Position numbers and translations under genes: made by a program
The notes under the pieces: model-generated
What the model was told of the DNA's origin: nothing
The model's input: the letters and a program-made list of their open reading frames with translations, nothing else
The model's database searches: none
Source: JAAEPI01 sp965212145
GTDB lineage: Bacteria > Bacteroidota > Bacteroidia > Cytophagales > Cyclobacteriaceae
DNA length: 64,000 nucleotides
Direction of reading: 5' to 3'
Assembly (NCBI GenBank): GCA_965212145.1
Contig: CBDBUY010000009.1
Location: forward strand, 1,054,001 to 1,118,000
Part shown: positions 35,312 through 44,800 of the stretch, piece after piece
Position numbering within the stretch: the stretch's first letter is position 1
Layout of the letters: every line of letters starts with the position of its first letter

Positions 35312-36449
35312 AAAACACCCATATATACGAGTTAAGCAAAGAGGTGAAGTATTTTTCCTGACGAAGTTTACGGTTGGTGATTTGAAAGATAAAGTCGATT
35401 TGCACTTCAGAGATCCGTACCTCGAAATGGAAACTCCTGAGTATCAAGAAAAATACGGGGAATACATAGATAAAATTCGAAAGAAAGGTCTGGAATTAGC
35501 AACGGACAATGAAGAGGGGGTTCAACGCAGACTGCAGTTGAACAGGATTAATGACATTAAAAACTACATAGAATCGAACGTAAACAACTTTTTTCCAAAT
35601 TCAATTTTAATATCAGCTAACACCGCTAAGGCCGATGATTTTAATGAGGAAAAATATCTAGATATAGAATCTCATGATTTCGGAGAGTTCTTCTTCCCAG
35701 AGTCAGTCAGATTTTCAGTTATTGATGGCCAACATAGATTGGCCGGTCTATTCTTAGCAAAATCAGAAAGCGTTGATGAATTTGAATTGCCTGTAGTATT
35801 GCTCCTTAACGTTTCCTTGCCAACCGCAGCGAAACTATTCAGTGACATTAATGGGAAGCAGAAGGCTGTTAATAAATCACTAATTTATGATTTGTACGAG
35901 CACGTATCTTCTGACGAAGTTAAGTTGATTAAAAAGTATCATTCAATCTGCCAACAATTCTATACTGATCCAAAGTCTCCATTGTATAGACAAATAAAAA
36001 TGCTGGGGATGGGCAGTGGTGCTATTTCCCAATCATTTTTCATTGATATGTGTATCAGGTTCGCAAATAGAACATTGTATTCGGACGATACGCAGGAGAT
36101 GTATAATCAATTATTTTACTATTTCAGTAGTTTTCAAAAAACGTTTCCAGAAGACTGGCCGGTACCTGTCGGTCATAATCATAAAATACAATTCTTAGAT
36201 GAACATTCCAGAAGAGTGCTTGTCGAGAGTAAAAGTCAGCTTGTAAAAACCAATGGATTTGGTGCAATCATGAGGGCTTTCCCTTTAATATCAGAAAGAG
36301 CAAATGGAAGGTATGATGGATACCTAGAAATAATTAAAAAGCTACAAAATAATATTACTTGGAAGAGGGGAGAATTAGATCAAAAAGGTGGCGGCTCTGA
36401 AATACAAAGATTCCTCTTCAACAAAATTGTGGAAGTGCTGAGACTTTAA
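35304..36449 (+). CDS. DGQHR-domain protein (DndB-like)
   Basis: 381 residues from the ATG at 35304, which overlaps the preceding stop; a TTG at 35295 is the alternative. The DGQHR motif is at 141-145 (RFSVIDGQHRLAGLF), with VVLLLNVSLPTAAKLFSDINGKQKAVNKSL after it, the same DINGKQKAV/DINENQKAV pattern as the fusion protein. DndB proteins of phosphorothioation systems carry this motif and act as regulators or NTPases. No dndACDE genes are here. It starts with a basic segment (IKKHPYIRVKQRG) that may contact DNA. The two DGQHR proteins are not close duplicates, so each probably has its own task. Confidence 0.87.
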   Translation: MIKKHPYIRVKQRGEVFFLTKFTVGDLKDKVDLHFRDPYLEMETPEYQEKYGEYIDKIRKKGLELATDNEEGVQRRLQLNRINDIKNYIESNVNNFFPNSILISANTAKADDFNEEKYLDIESHDFGEFFFPESVRFSVIDGQHRLAGLFLAKSESVDEFELPVVLLLNVSLPTAAKLFSDINGKQKAVNKSLIYDLYEHVSSDEVKLIKKYHSICQQFYTDPKSPLYRQIKMLGMGSGAISQSFFIDMCIRFANRTLYSDDTQEMYNQLFYYFSSFQKTFPEDWPVPVGHNHKIQFLDEHSRRVLVESKSQLVKTNGFGAIMRAFPLISERANGRYDGYLEIIKKLQNNITWKRGELDQKGGGSEIQRFLFNKIVEVLRL

Positions 36450-36528
36450 TAGTAGATTCTGTGAGCACAGGCTAAGACAAAAACATCTTGCGTGCTGGTA
36501 AACACGAAGGGTTGGTGAATTGAGAATT

Positions 36529-37443
36529 ATGGATTTATATAAATTATCAAACAATAGGCTCGAAGAAGTAAAGAATGTTCCGTTCAAGCTGGAAATAGAT
36601 ATTCAATCTTTGGTGGAAGAGAATCTTGATTTACTTTTTGGATTAGAGTTCGTCAAAACTGAATACCAACTCAATGGTCTCAGAATTGACACCCTTGGAT
36701 TCGATAAACAGTCGAAATCATTCGTAATAATTGAGTATAAAAAAGGGAAAAGCTATTCGGTTATAGATCAAGGATATTCGTATCTCTCTTTGCTTCTTAA
36801 TAACAAGGCTGATTTCATCTTGGAATATCTTGAGCGAACCAATAAATCTCTAAAGAAGGACGATGTAGATTGGAGTCAATCAAGAGTTGTTTTCATTTCT
36901 CCACAGTTTACTTCTTATCAAAAGCAAAGTATAGATTTTAAGGATTTACCTTTTGAGTTATGGGAAATAAAGAGATATTCAAATAATACCATTGCTCTCA
37001 ATCAGCATAGATCTTCGAGCCAGGAGAGTGTAAAGACAATAAGTTCTAAGGACGATAGGGCAGGACAAGTAAGCAAAGAAATTGTTGTTTATACAGAAGA
37101 TGATCACCTTGCTAAGGGTACGGATGAGACTAAGGAGATGTACAAGGATTTGAGAGATCGAATTTTGAATTTAGGGGATTTGGAGATCGTACCTGTGAAG
37201 CAATACATTGGATTCAAATTTCAGAAGCGTATTGTAACGGACCTTGAAATACAGAAGAAACAGTTGAAAGTAAGAATTAACTTGAAAAAAGGTGTATTAG
37301 ATGATCCTAAAGAGGTTTTTAAAGACGTTTCAGATTTGGGACATTGGGGAGTTGGCGATTACGAGGCTGGCATTACGACGGATAGCGATATGGATTATTT
37401 GATGAGCTTGATAAGGCAATCATACAATTTCCATAGTAAATAA
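36529..37443 (+). CDS. PD-(D/E)XK nuclease-like protein with DUF5655-type C-terminus
   Basis: 304 residues from the ATG at 36529. The N-terminal half has a NucS/PD-(D/E)XK-like core: LRIDTLGFD (Asp54), then FVIIEYKKG (Glu69, Lys71) and DQGYSYLSLLL. The C-terminal half (about 200-304), with MYKDLRDRILNLGDLEIVPVKQYIGFK and a GHWGVGDYEAGI segment, matches the DUF5655 pattern. Members occur near restriction-modification genes. It sits 79 bp after the second DGQHR gene with its own short leader, so it may have a separate promoter, and it is the last gene before the palindrome-rich boundary. Confidence 0.85.
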   Translation: MDLYKLSNNRLEEVKNVPFKLEIDIQSLVEENLDLLFGLEFVKTEYQLNGLRIDTLGFDKQSKSFVIIEYKKGKSYSVIDQGYSYLSLLLNNKADFILEYLERTNKSLKKDDVDWSQSRVVFISPQFTSYQKQSIDFKDLPFELWEIKRYSNNTIALNQHRSSSQESVKTISSKDDRAGQVSKEIVVYTEDDHLAKGTDETKEMYKDLRDRILNLGDLEIVPVKQYIGFKFQKRIVTDLEIQKKQLKVRINLKKGVLDDPKEVFKDVSDLGHWGVGDYEAGITTDSDMDYLMSLIRQSYNFHSK

Positions 37444-37479
37444 TGCGCCTATTTTAGGACGATACAGTAGAATCCAAGA

Positions 37480-37640
37480 GCGCAGGCTAGGCCAGCAAAC
37501 CCGGGCGTGTGTAGGCCAATGGGTTGATAGGTGATTATTTTGACTAGATTTTTTGCATCCTTTTTTATCAATGAAAAAAGGATGAGCCCAGCGGCCCGCC
37601 CGGATGAACATCCGTTCGGACGGGGCTCGAGCGGCATCCA
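37480..37640. repeat. Structured repeat, copy A, with long hairpin
   Basis: A conserved-looking segment (GGCTAGGCCAGC, CCCGGGCG, AGGCCAATGGG, TTATTTTGACTAGATTTTTTG) leads into a hairpin with an 11-bp perfect stem, CATCCTTTTTT / AAAAAAGGATG (37556-37584), then GGCCCGCCCGG and a second palindrome around CGGATGAACATCCG. A related block at 55310-55460 has the same framework but a different stem sequence. Short minus-strand frames across it are repeat artefacts. Confidence 0.65.
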
Positions 37641-37686
37641 TAAAACCTAAAGAACCAGGAGGCTAGCTATAGTCGATCGTCTAAGC

Positions 37687-37751
37687 ATTCAGGAGATTGC
37701 CACGTCACAATCATCTAGCGATTGATTGTTCCTCGCAATGACGGCCTGAAT
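37687..37751. repeat. REP-like nested palindrome
   Basis: Outer arms ATTCAGG / CCTGAAT, middle ATTGC / GCAAT and inner ACAATCA / TGATTGT form one long hairpin. GAGATTGCCACGTC and CTCGCAATGACG are words of repetitive extragenic palindromes that I recall from other Bacteroidota genomes (memory, not searched). Confidence 0.7.
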
Positions 37752-37784
37752 GACGCTTTGGTAAGAGCGTGGAGAAGCAAGTGT

Positions 37785-37884
37785 TTTACAGGCAAATCCT
37801 AAGGCCGTAGAATCGCGCAGATGAAACGAACCCGTACGAATATCCAGCTACTCCAAAATATGCGATCAGACTTTTGCCTGTAAA
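37785..37884. repeat. Perfect 12-bp inverted repeat
   Basis: TTTACAGGCAAA at 37785-37796 and its exact complement TTTGCCTGTAAA at 37873-37884 enclose 76 bases without a coding frame. It may be a small palindromic element or a relic. Confidence 0.6.
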
Positions 37885-37960
37885 TCTATTGCGAGCGGGT
37901 TGCCAGTCAGGCATCAGCCTGAAGGCGCGGTGGCCAGAAACTATTATTAGGTGCTCATGG

Positions 37961-38030
37961 AGGACTGAGTGTTAAGAAATCATCCGGTGGATGATTTTAA
38001 CGAAGGGCCAGCTTGCAGGGAAGCCATCTG
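37961..38030. repeat. 70-bp direct repeat, copy 1
   Basis: Exact match to 38202-38271 over 70 bases. Its centre is the hairpin AAATCATCC-GGT-GGATGATTT. It begins AGGACTGAGTGTTAAG and ends GGGAAGCCATCTG. Only two exact copies occur, 171 bp apart. Confidence 0.9.
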
Positions 38031-38031
38031 A

Positions 38032-38174
38032 CGATAGATCCTTAGCCAGTCGCAAAAGCAGCACACAGAAGATATCTTATTTAAGCCGGAATTCCCTTTA
38101 CATAAGATCTTCGATAGATCCTTAGCCACACGCTGGAGCCATCGCACCAGGATATATCTGATCTTATGTGTAAA
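38032..38174. repeat. 17-bp direct repeat and inverted repeat between the 70-bp copies
   Basis: CGATAGATCCTTAGCCA occurs at 38032-38048 and 38112-38128. TTTACATAAGATC (38097-38109) pairs with GATCTTATGTGTAAA (38160-38174) with one 2-base bulge. The unit between the 70-bp copies is thus itself a folded structure. Confidence 0.6.
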
Positions 38175-38201
38175 TACGAGAAGGTCGGAATTTACTTTAA
38201 C

Positions 38202-38271
38202 AGGACTGAGTGTTAAGAAATCATCCGGTGGATGATTTTAACGAAGGGCCAGCTTGCAGGGAAGCCATCTG
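38202..38271. repeat. 70-bp direct repeat, copy 2
   Basis: Exact second copy of 37961-38030, followed by different sequence (GTACCGATATCGCGC). Confidence 0.9.
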
Positions 38272-38357
38272 TACCGATATCGCGCTGCGCTGCGATGATC
38301 TGATTTTATGTTAACTGGCAAGCCAGCCGCAATTTCCTCAAAAGCTTATTTTGTGTT

Positions 38358-38610
38358 ATAATATACAGAGCGTTATGTTGAGTACGCTTTGGTGTGCGTT
38401 GGGGTACTAATTGATCTTTTAGATTCACTTCCAGCGCAGCTTCCCGAATCTCAGGGAAGAGGGACGAGCGTAAGAAAATGTCCGGTGGACATTTTTAGCG
38501 AGTAGCCAGCTTGAAGGGGTAGTAGTTTTTCTTATTTGATAGGGGATGGAGCACTCTTTGGACATCAAAAGTCTTAGCTCGGCTTGTGTGTATGTACAAT
38601 GTGTGCGGAA
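38358..38610. repeat. Right copy of the island-flanking direct repeat
   Basis: Same orientation and same block order as 31097-31313. It is about 36 bp longer because it contains an inserted hairpin block (38466-38519). It ends about 100 bp before the stop codon of the Reg_prop regulator gene. Confidence 0.75.
38466..38519. repeat. Diverged third copy of the 70-bp-repeat hairpin
   Basis: GAGCGTAAG, a hairpin AAATGTCC / GGACATTT, then AGCCAGCTTGAAGGGG. Compared with 37961-38030 the flanks and the CCGGTGG apex are kept, while bases in one arm change together with their partners in the other. The compensatory pattern means the hairpin itself is conserved. Confidence 0.65.
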
Positions 38611-38707
38611 TAGCCAGGCTTATGCGTGAGGGATAGGAGCAAAGTACCTCGTACTGCGGATAGCCCGACCCGAAGGGGCACGCCCTGTTTGTATAATAAC
38701 TCTCCAA

Positions 38708-41605
38708 TTAAATATTCATTACAATATCAATTAGATTATCTTCCTTACTTAGGCCTAATTTTTTTCGTAATCTATGGCGGGCCATTTCAACTGCTCGTGG
38801 CGAAACATGTGTCAAATTAGCAACTTCTTTGATGTTAAGGTTCATTCTAAGATAAACGCACAAACGAACTTCCTGAGAAGATAAAGCAGGAAATCTTTCC
38901 TTGATCTTTCTGGTAAAATCGGCGGTGGTTTCGTTAAACAGTATCTCGAATTCATTCCAATCCTGATTGTCCTTTTTGCTTTTTTCAATATCTGAAATTA
39001 ATCGCTTGAGCCTCGCTTTCGCTTTGGTCGATTTAGCCTCGGGCACCACTTCATTGAGGGATTTCTGGATTTGGTTAATGAAGTCATTGCGATCCATAAG
39101 ACTGATGGCTGATTTTGTAAGTTGATTCTTTTTTAGACGAATCTCATCTTTCATTTTTTCAGTTTTCAACCGATTGATTTCTGCGGCAGACTTTTCCGAT
39201 ACTTCCTTTAACTCTTGACCCTTCTCCTTTAAATCACGTTCTTGAATGGAGATAATCTTCTTGTTTTTTCTGTTAAAGAAAACCAACCAAACAGACAAGG
39301 ACACAATGCCTAACCCATATATGACGAATAACCAAGGTTGACGATACCAGGGAGGATGAATTGTAAAATGATATTGCATAAGGTTTGATTCATATCCTAC
39401 TGAATTTTTTGCAAGGACCTTAAAAGTGTAATCACCCTCAGGCAGATTCATATATTCTCTAACTGTGGACCGTGACCATGAAGACCATTCATCATCTAAA
39501 CCAACGAGCCTAAACTTGTACTGAGCGGGTATCTCATCATACGATAAGGCTGAAAACTCGAAGTGTATGGAATTATTAGTGTAATTAAGGTTTGGTCTCG
39601 CCTGAAAAGGTTGGTAATTAACAGGTACAGAATCAGACAAGAAATTACCTTCGAACAATGCGGAATCGGACTTTGGGAGGAATACACGTCTAATAGCCAC
39701 ATCAAATCCTTTATTGCCAGGAACTTGTGTTTTATCGAATTGAATAAATCCCTCTCTGGACGCAAATAGAACTTTGTCATTGTCCAGGGTAGAAATTCTT
39801 TGTAAATCATCGTTGAGTAGAGTGTGTATTCTAGACAATGAATAATCTACATTTTCATAGCCCCAATTGTTTTTCTTAAGCCATTTAACGGAATCTGAAC
39901 TTATGTAAAAAAGATCACCCAAATTATCCTCGGATAAATATCGAATGTTTGTTTCTTCACCAATAAATTGATTGAGATCATCGTATGGAAGCATTGAATC
40001 AGTGGCAGGGTCATATTGATAAGCTCCTTCTGTGGATGTGAAAATGAGCCGGGAATTTACTTCCTGAAGGTTAATTCCCTGATTCGAGGGGAATCCTCTG
40101 TTCTGATCATAAAATTGTATTGCTGTTATGCTGTCATAATCATCAGTGAAATCAAAGGAATATACACCTTTGTTTCCATGGCTCATCCAAAGTCTATCGT
40201 TGGAGTCAAATGCCATGACCCTTGATGATTCAAAAAAATCAGGATAGTGTTTATCAACTATCCATTTTCCATTAATTCTTTTAAGTAGAAAAACCCCTGC
40301 ATACCCACCACCAATAGCAACGTCTGGATTTTCAGTCAAAACAAAGGTCCACCATCCGACTCCACTAGAGATTTCATAAACTTCCGAGCCGTTAATCTGA
40401 TAGGCACCTATATGACAACCCACAATTATGTCACCATTGATATTCTGAATACTGTAAACACCTTCTATTCCATGAATTTTTGAAACTTGAGTGTTTTCCA
40501 TTCCAATGGAATCCAAGGCCAGGTAATATAACCCATTGTTACTGCCAAAATAGATATACTGATCAGTGGCACATACTGAGTAACCTGTACCTGAAATCCC
40601 AATTTCCTCGGTCAGAAATCTAAACGGGGAATTCCATTCTATTTTCGAAATCCCATTGTTTTGTCCTATCCAAATGTGGCCAAAAGAGTCTTGGAAGATA
40701 TCTAGTACAGTTTTGGATTTTAAACCGGTTCCTATGGATACGTGCATTTTGAGGGTTCCATCCCTGTTGAGGATATACAATCCATTATTATTGGTTCCGA
40801 CAGCAAATTCCCCACTAGATAACCGCTCAACGCACAATATTTTATTCGTAATAAAGTCATTTGTTAATTCACCTGCCCATGGTACTACTTCATGCTGACT
40901 TTTTAAATAGAGACCATTTCCAAACGTGCTAACTAAATCATATTTTTCATTATAACTATGGATGCTTCGAATTTCCAGATAGGCAAAAAATTCTCCATTT
41001 GGACTTAATTTCCAGGAGTTGTCCTGAAATTCCATAAGGCCTTTTTCCATCACTTTATTGTAAACCTTATCATTTAAAGAGTATGCCAACATATTTGGCC
41101 TCATGAATGGGGCATAGTCAATTTTCAACCCATCATAGATGAACAAACCTTGCACGGTAGAGAAAACAATGCCTTGAGGCAAGTCGTGTATTGCCCAAAC
41201 ATCAGCAAAATCAGCTTGGTCCGGAGGTACGAGATGCTTTAATGAATGGTATATGTATCGTCCATTATTATCTGGAAATAAATATCCTAGCTCCGACTGA
41301 GAACCAACAAATATCTTTCCTGATACATGGGGAAGCACACAGCGTACCCTGTTGCTTGAACCTATTTCGTGTAAACGCCATTTTGTACCGTCATATTCTA
41401 AAAGTCCCTTATTGTTTGCTACCAGGATAAATCCTCTCTGATCCTGAACAATTTGATAGTTAAGAATCCCGGCACGATAATCTTCAGGGGCAAAATGGTC
41501 AATGTTCGGAACACCTATTGAGGGAACCTGTGCAACAGAAAAAAAGGAAGTATTGATGAAAAACAACACTATCCAATTGAGACTAAGTGATCGCAGTATG
41601 ATCAT
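38708..41605 (-). CDS. Membrane-anchored Reg_prop/Y_Y_Y regulator with LuxR-type HTH
   Basis: 965 residues: signal segment (1-25), a beta-propeller sensor of Reg_prop-type repeats (about 40-640; GHIWIGQNNGISKIEW, RLWMSHGNKGVYSFD), a Y_Y_Y domain (about 650-730; QYKFRLVGLDDEWSSW, LPEGDYTFKVLAKN), one TM helix (YRQPWLFVIYGLGIVSLSVW), a coiled coil and a C-terminal LuxR-type HTH (LNIKEVANLTHVSPRAVEMARHRLRKKL). Unlike hybrid two-component PUL regulators it has no HisKA, HATPase or receiver domain. It is divergent from susC (250 bp between starts) and very probably senses the locus glycan in the periplasm and controls it. Confidence 0.92.
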   Translation of the reverse strand: MIILRSLSLNWIVLFFINTSFFSVAQVPSIGVPNIDHFAPEDYRAGILNYQIVQDQRGFILVANNKGLLEYDGTKWRLHEIGSSNRVRCVLPHVSGKIFVGSQSELGYLFPDNNGRYIYHSLKHLVPPDQADFADVWAIHDLPQGIVFSTVQGLFIYDGLKIDYAPFMRPNMLAYSLNDKVYNKVMEKGLMEFQDNSWKLSPNGEFFAYLEIRSIHSYNEKYDLVSTFGNGLYLKSQHEVVPWAGELTNDFITNKILCVERLSSGEFAVGTNNNGLYILNRDGTLKMHVSIGTGLKSKTVLDIFQDSFGHIWIGQNNGISKIEWNSPFRFLTEEIGISGTGYSVCATDQYIYFGSNNGLYYLALDSIGMENTQVSKIHGIEGVYSIQNINGDIIVGCHIGAYQINGSEVYEISSGVGWWTFVLTENPDVAIGGGYAGVFLLKRINGKWIVDKHYPDFFESSRVMAFDSNDRLWMSHGNKGVYSFDFTDDYDSITAIQFYDQNRGFPSNQGINLQEVNSRLIFTSTEGAYQYDPATDSMLPYDDLNQFIGEETNIRYLSEDNLGDLFYISSDSVKWLKKNNWGYENVDYSLSRIHTLLNDDLQRISTLDNDKVLFASREGFIQFDKTQVPGNKGFDVAIRRVFLPKSDSALFEGNFLSDSVPVNYQPFQARPNLNYTNNSIHFEFSALSYDEIPAQYKFRLVGLDDEWSSWSRSTVREYMNLPEGDYTFKVLAKNSVGYESNLMQYHFTIHPPWYRQPWLFVIYGLGIVSLSVWLVFFNRKNKKIISIQERDLKEKGQELKEVSEKSAAEINRLKTEKMKDEIRLKKNQLTKSAISLMDRNDFINQIQKSLNEVVPEAKSTKAKARLKRLISDIEKSKKDNQDWNEFEILFNETTADFTRKIKERFPALSSQEVRLCVYLRMNLNIKEVANLTHVSPRAVEMARHRLRKKLGLSKEDNLIDIVMNI

Positions 41606-41855
41606 TCCCTAAAGATAAGCATCAGCATAAACTCTTCATAACTTAGTGAAACTGGACATATAGTCAATTACTCATTGAAATGGTTATTTGATGCATTTTA
41701 AGCGGTTTTGTATACCAATTTGTGAGGTATTGTGAAGGTCAGTTTAGAACAAGTGAAGGCATTGTCGAAGTGGATAATTGGTACTGTAAAGGGAAAGCGA
41801 AGCATAATTGTGATGTTATTGAGTTCGAAATGTGTTTCATCTAACTATTATTTGA
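41606..41855. promoter_or_regulatory. Divergent promoter region of the glucan locus
   Basis: 250 bp between the regulator start and the susC start. It must hold both promoters and the regulator's operator. I cannot point to a clear operator repeat; TATTATTTG just before the susC ATG is only loosely like a Bacteroidota -7 box. Confidence 0.5.
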
Positions 41856-44800
41856 ATGAAGAGTAAAATATATACAGCCTTATCACTTTTCCTGGCAACT
41901 TTAGCTGCATTGGGGCAATCAACTGTCACTGGGCAGGTTTCTTCAAAAGAAGATGGCGAAGGACTGCCAGGTGTCACCATTCAAGTCAAGGGAACACAAA
42001 ACGGAACCATTACTGATATAGATGGAAACTACTCTTTAGAAGTGAATTCAGACGATGCTGTTCTGGTATTTACATTCGTTGGATTTAAGACAACCGAAGT
42101 GAATGTCAGTGATCAAAGTCGAATAGATGTATCACTGGAGGTGGACATTAGTGAGTTGGAAGAAGTAGTGGTTGTAGGCTATGGGACTCAGGCAAAACAA
42201 AAGATCACATCATCAGTGTCAGTCCTCGATGCAAAGGAACTTAAGAAAATGCCCGTTCCAACCGTCAGTAATGGTCTGGAAGGACTTGCTGCCGGTTTAT
42301 TTGTTAGGCAAACGAGTGGCGAACCAGGATTCAGCGGTTCTTCATTTGAAGTCAGAAACTTCGGAGGAGCTTTAGTTATTGTGGATGGTTCACCCGGAAG
42401 TATTGATGAACTAGACCCGAATGAAATCGAAAGCATTACCGTCTTGAAAGATGCAGCTGCGGCAGCTGTATATGGGGTGCAAGGCGGAAATGGTGTAGTT
42501 GTCATAACTACAAGAAGAGGAAATCCAGGCAAACCGACGTTGACCTATGGTAACCAATTCACATTTACATCTTTTACTGCTTATCCTGAGTTTTTGAACT
42601 CGGTCCAATATGCCACAGTTTTAAATGAGGGCCTAAGCAATGCTGGACAAAATCCCTTTTACACAGACGAACAAATTGAACTGTATCGATCGGGTTCAGA
42701 TCTCCTTAATTATCCGAACGAAAATTGGCGTGATCTCATGTTCAAGGATTATGGTTTCCAACAGCGTCACAATCTAAACCTTGATGGTGGAAATGAAAAC
42801 GTTAGGTATTTTGTATCAGCTGGTTTCCTAGATCAGGGGTCCAACTACACGTCTGATGTCCTGAGTTATAGTCAATATAACCTTCGTACCAACATTGATG
42901 CTGCGATTACCGATAAGCTCAATTTGCAAATTAACCTCGCCGGAAGAAGGAGGTTAAATGAAGCACCTGCTTACTCAGCATATAATATTTTCCGTGAGTT
43001 AAGCAGAGCTCTTCCCACCAATCTTGCTTACTATCCGGATGGTACACCGGCACGTCCTCAGTTTAGCCCGAATCACGTCATAGAAGGTGTAAAGGATTTT
43101 AATGCTGGATATTACAGGGCTAGAAATAATAATCTTGATGCCAAGCTTTCTCTTGAGTGGGACTCCCCGATTGAAGGATTGTCTCTTAAATCTTATGCAT
43201 CCATGGTGTACAATAATAATTTCCGTAAAGAATGGAGCAAGAGTTATGAATTATATACTTTGAACCGCGCTTCAGGAAATTATCAACCATTCACTGCCAG
43301 CCCAGAAGGAACGTTTAGTGAAACTGTACTAACACTGAATAATGGTTTTGACAACCACTATGTACTTCAGGAGTCTGCGAACTACACCAACACTTTTGGT
43401 GATCACTCCATCAATGGATTACTTCTTGGAGAGCTTCAACATAGGAGCGGACAAAACTTCTTTGGAAGAAGGCAAGATTTTCAATCAACGTTCATCGATC
43501 AATTGTTCGCAGGCTCACTTGAGAACCAAAATGCTGATGGAGGCGAATTCGTTGAGACACGTTTAGGTCTTGTAGGACGAATTGCATATGACTATAAGTC
43601 AAGGTATTTCATAGAGTCGTCGTTTCGATATGATGGATCATCACGATTTGCTCCGGGCAAAGAATGGGGATTTTTCCCTTCTGTTTCAGTGGGGTGGAGA
43701 ATATCTGAAGAATCTTTCTTTTCGTCATTAACGAACTACGTTCAGAACCTTAAACTAAGGGCTTCTTACGGAACAGCTGGAAGTGATGGAACTGCGGCTT
43801 ATCAGTGGTTGTCTGGATTTAGTTACAGCTTCTTCTATGCCCTTAATGAAACGGCGATTCCGACAATCGATAATAGTTCCTTACCCAATAGGGATTTGAC
43901 TTGGGAAACAATCACCACCTATGACGTAGGTCTTGATGCAAGCGTTCTCAACGATGAGCTAACGTTTTCAGTAGACTATTTCTTTAGGGACCGTGTGGAT
44001 GTTCTTGCTTCAGCCTCGGGTAGTGTTCCCAGCACACTTGGTGTTGGATTGGCCGCACAGAATTTACATGAATATTCCAATGAGGGGTTCGAGATATCAG
44101 CTTCTTACAACAAGAAGCTAACAAATGATCTAACTATTACAGCAGGGCTGAACTATTCCAGAGCTCGTGAAAAGGCCGTTTTCATAGATGAAGCACTTAT
44201 CGAAGATCCTTTTCAGAGAAAAAATCTAACGATAACAGGTGGCTTTACCGGACTAAGACGGGGTTATACTTCTAACGGTCTATTCCAAAGTCAGGAGGAA
44301 ATTGATGCTCATGCCATTCAGGATAATAACGGAAATAGTACCATTCAGCCCGGCGATGTTCGCTACATAGATTTAAATGATGATGGGATTATTGATGTAA
44401 GCGATCAAAAGGTCTTTGGGAATGGGGATAAAGCAGCTGCCAACTATTCCTTGAATTTTGGTGCCACGTATAAAAACCTGAGCGTTTCAGTTCTAATGAC
44501 CGGTGCATCAGGTTATGACATATACCTGGATGGAGAAGCTCAGAGTCCATTGAGGAATGGATTCAACGGTTATACCTATCAAATGGATTATTGGACGTCT
44601 GAGAATACTGATGCTGCCTATCCAAGAGTAACCGATGGTGGGTTCAATGATAATAATTACCGCTATTCCGACTTCTGGATGAGAGATGGACGTCACCTTA
44701 GATTTAAAAACATCACGGTAAGTTATTCCTTACCTACAGAAAATGGAATCCTATCGAGTTTCAAGGAGTTAAGGGTCTTTTTCACTGGTCATAATCTATT

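Noticed and set aside
31361..37443. A Dnd phosphorothioation system
   Set aside because: DGQHR proteins suggested it, but dndA, C, D and E and the pbe/dndFGH genes are absent and a methyltransferase is present instead.
37420..37641. Two overlapping minus-strand frames of 62 and 73 codons
   Set aside because: They run through a structured repeat and the end of the DUF5655-type gene; the translated sequence only reflects the repeat.
37961..38271. CRISPR-like direct repeats
   Set aside because: Only two 70-bp copies 171 bp apart with internal structure, no regular spacers and no cas genes.
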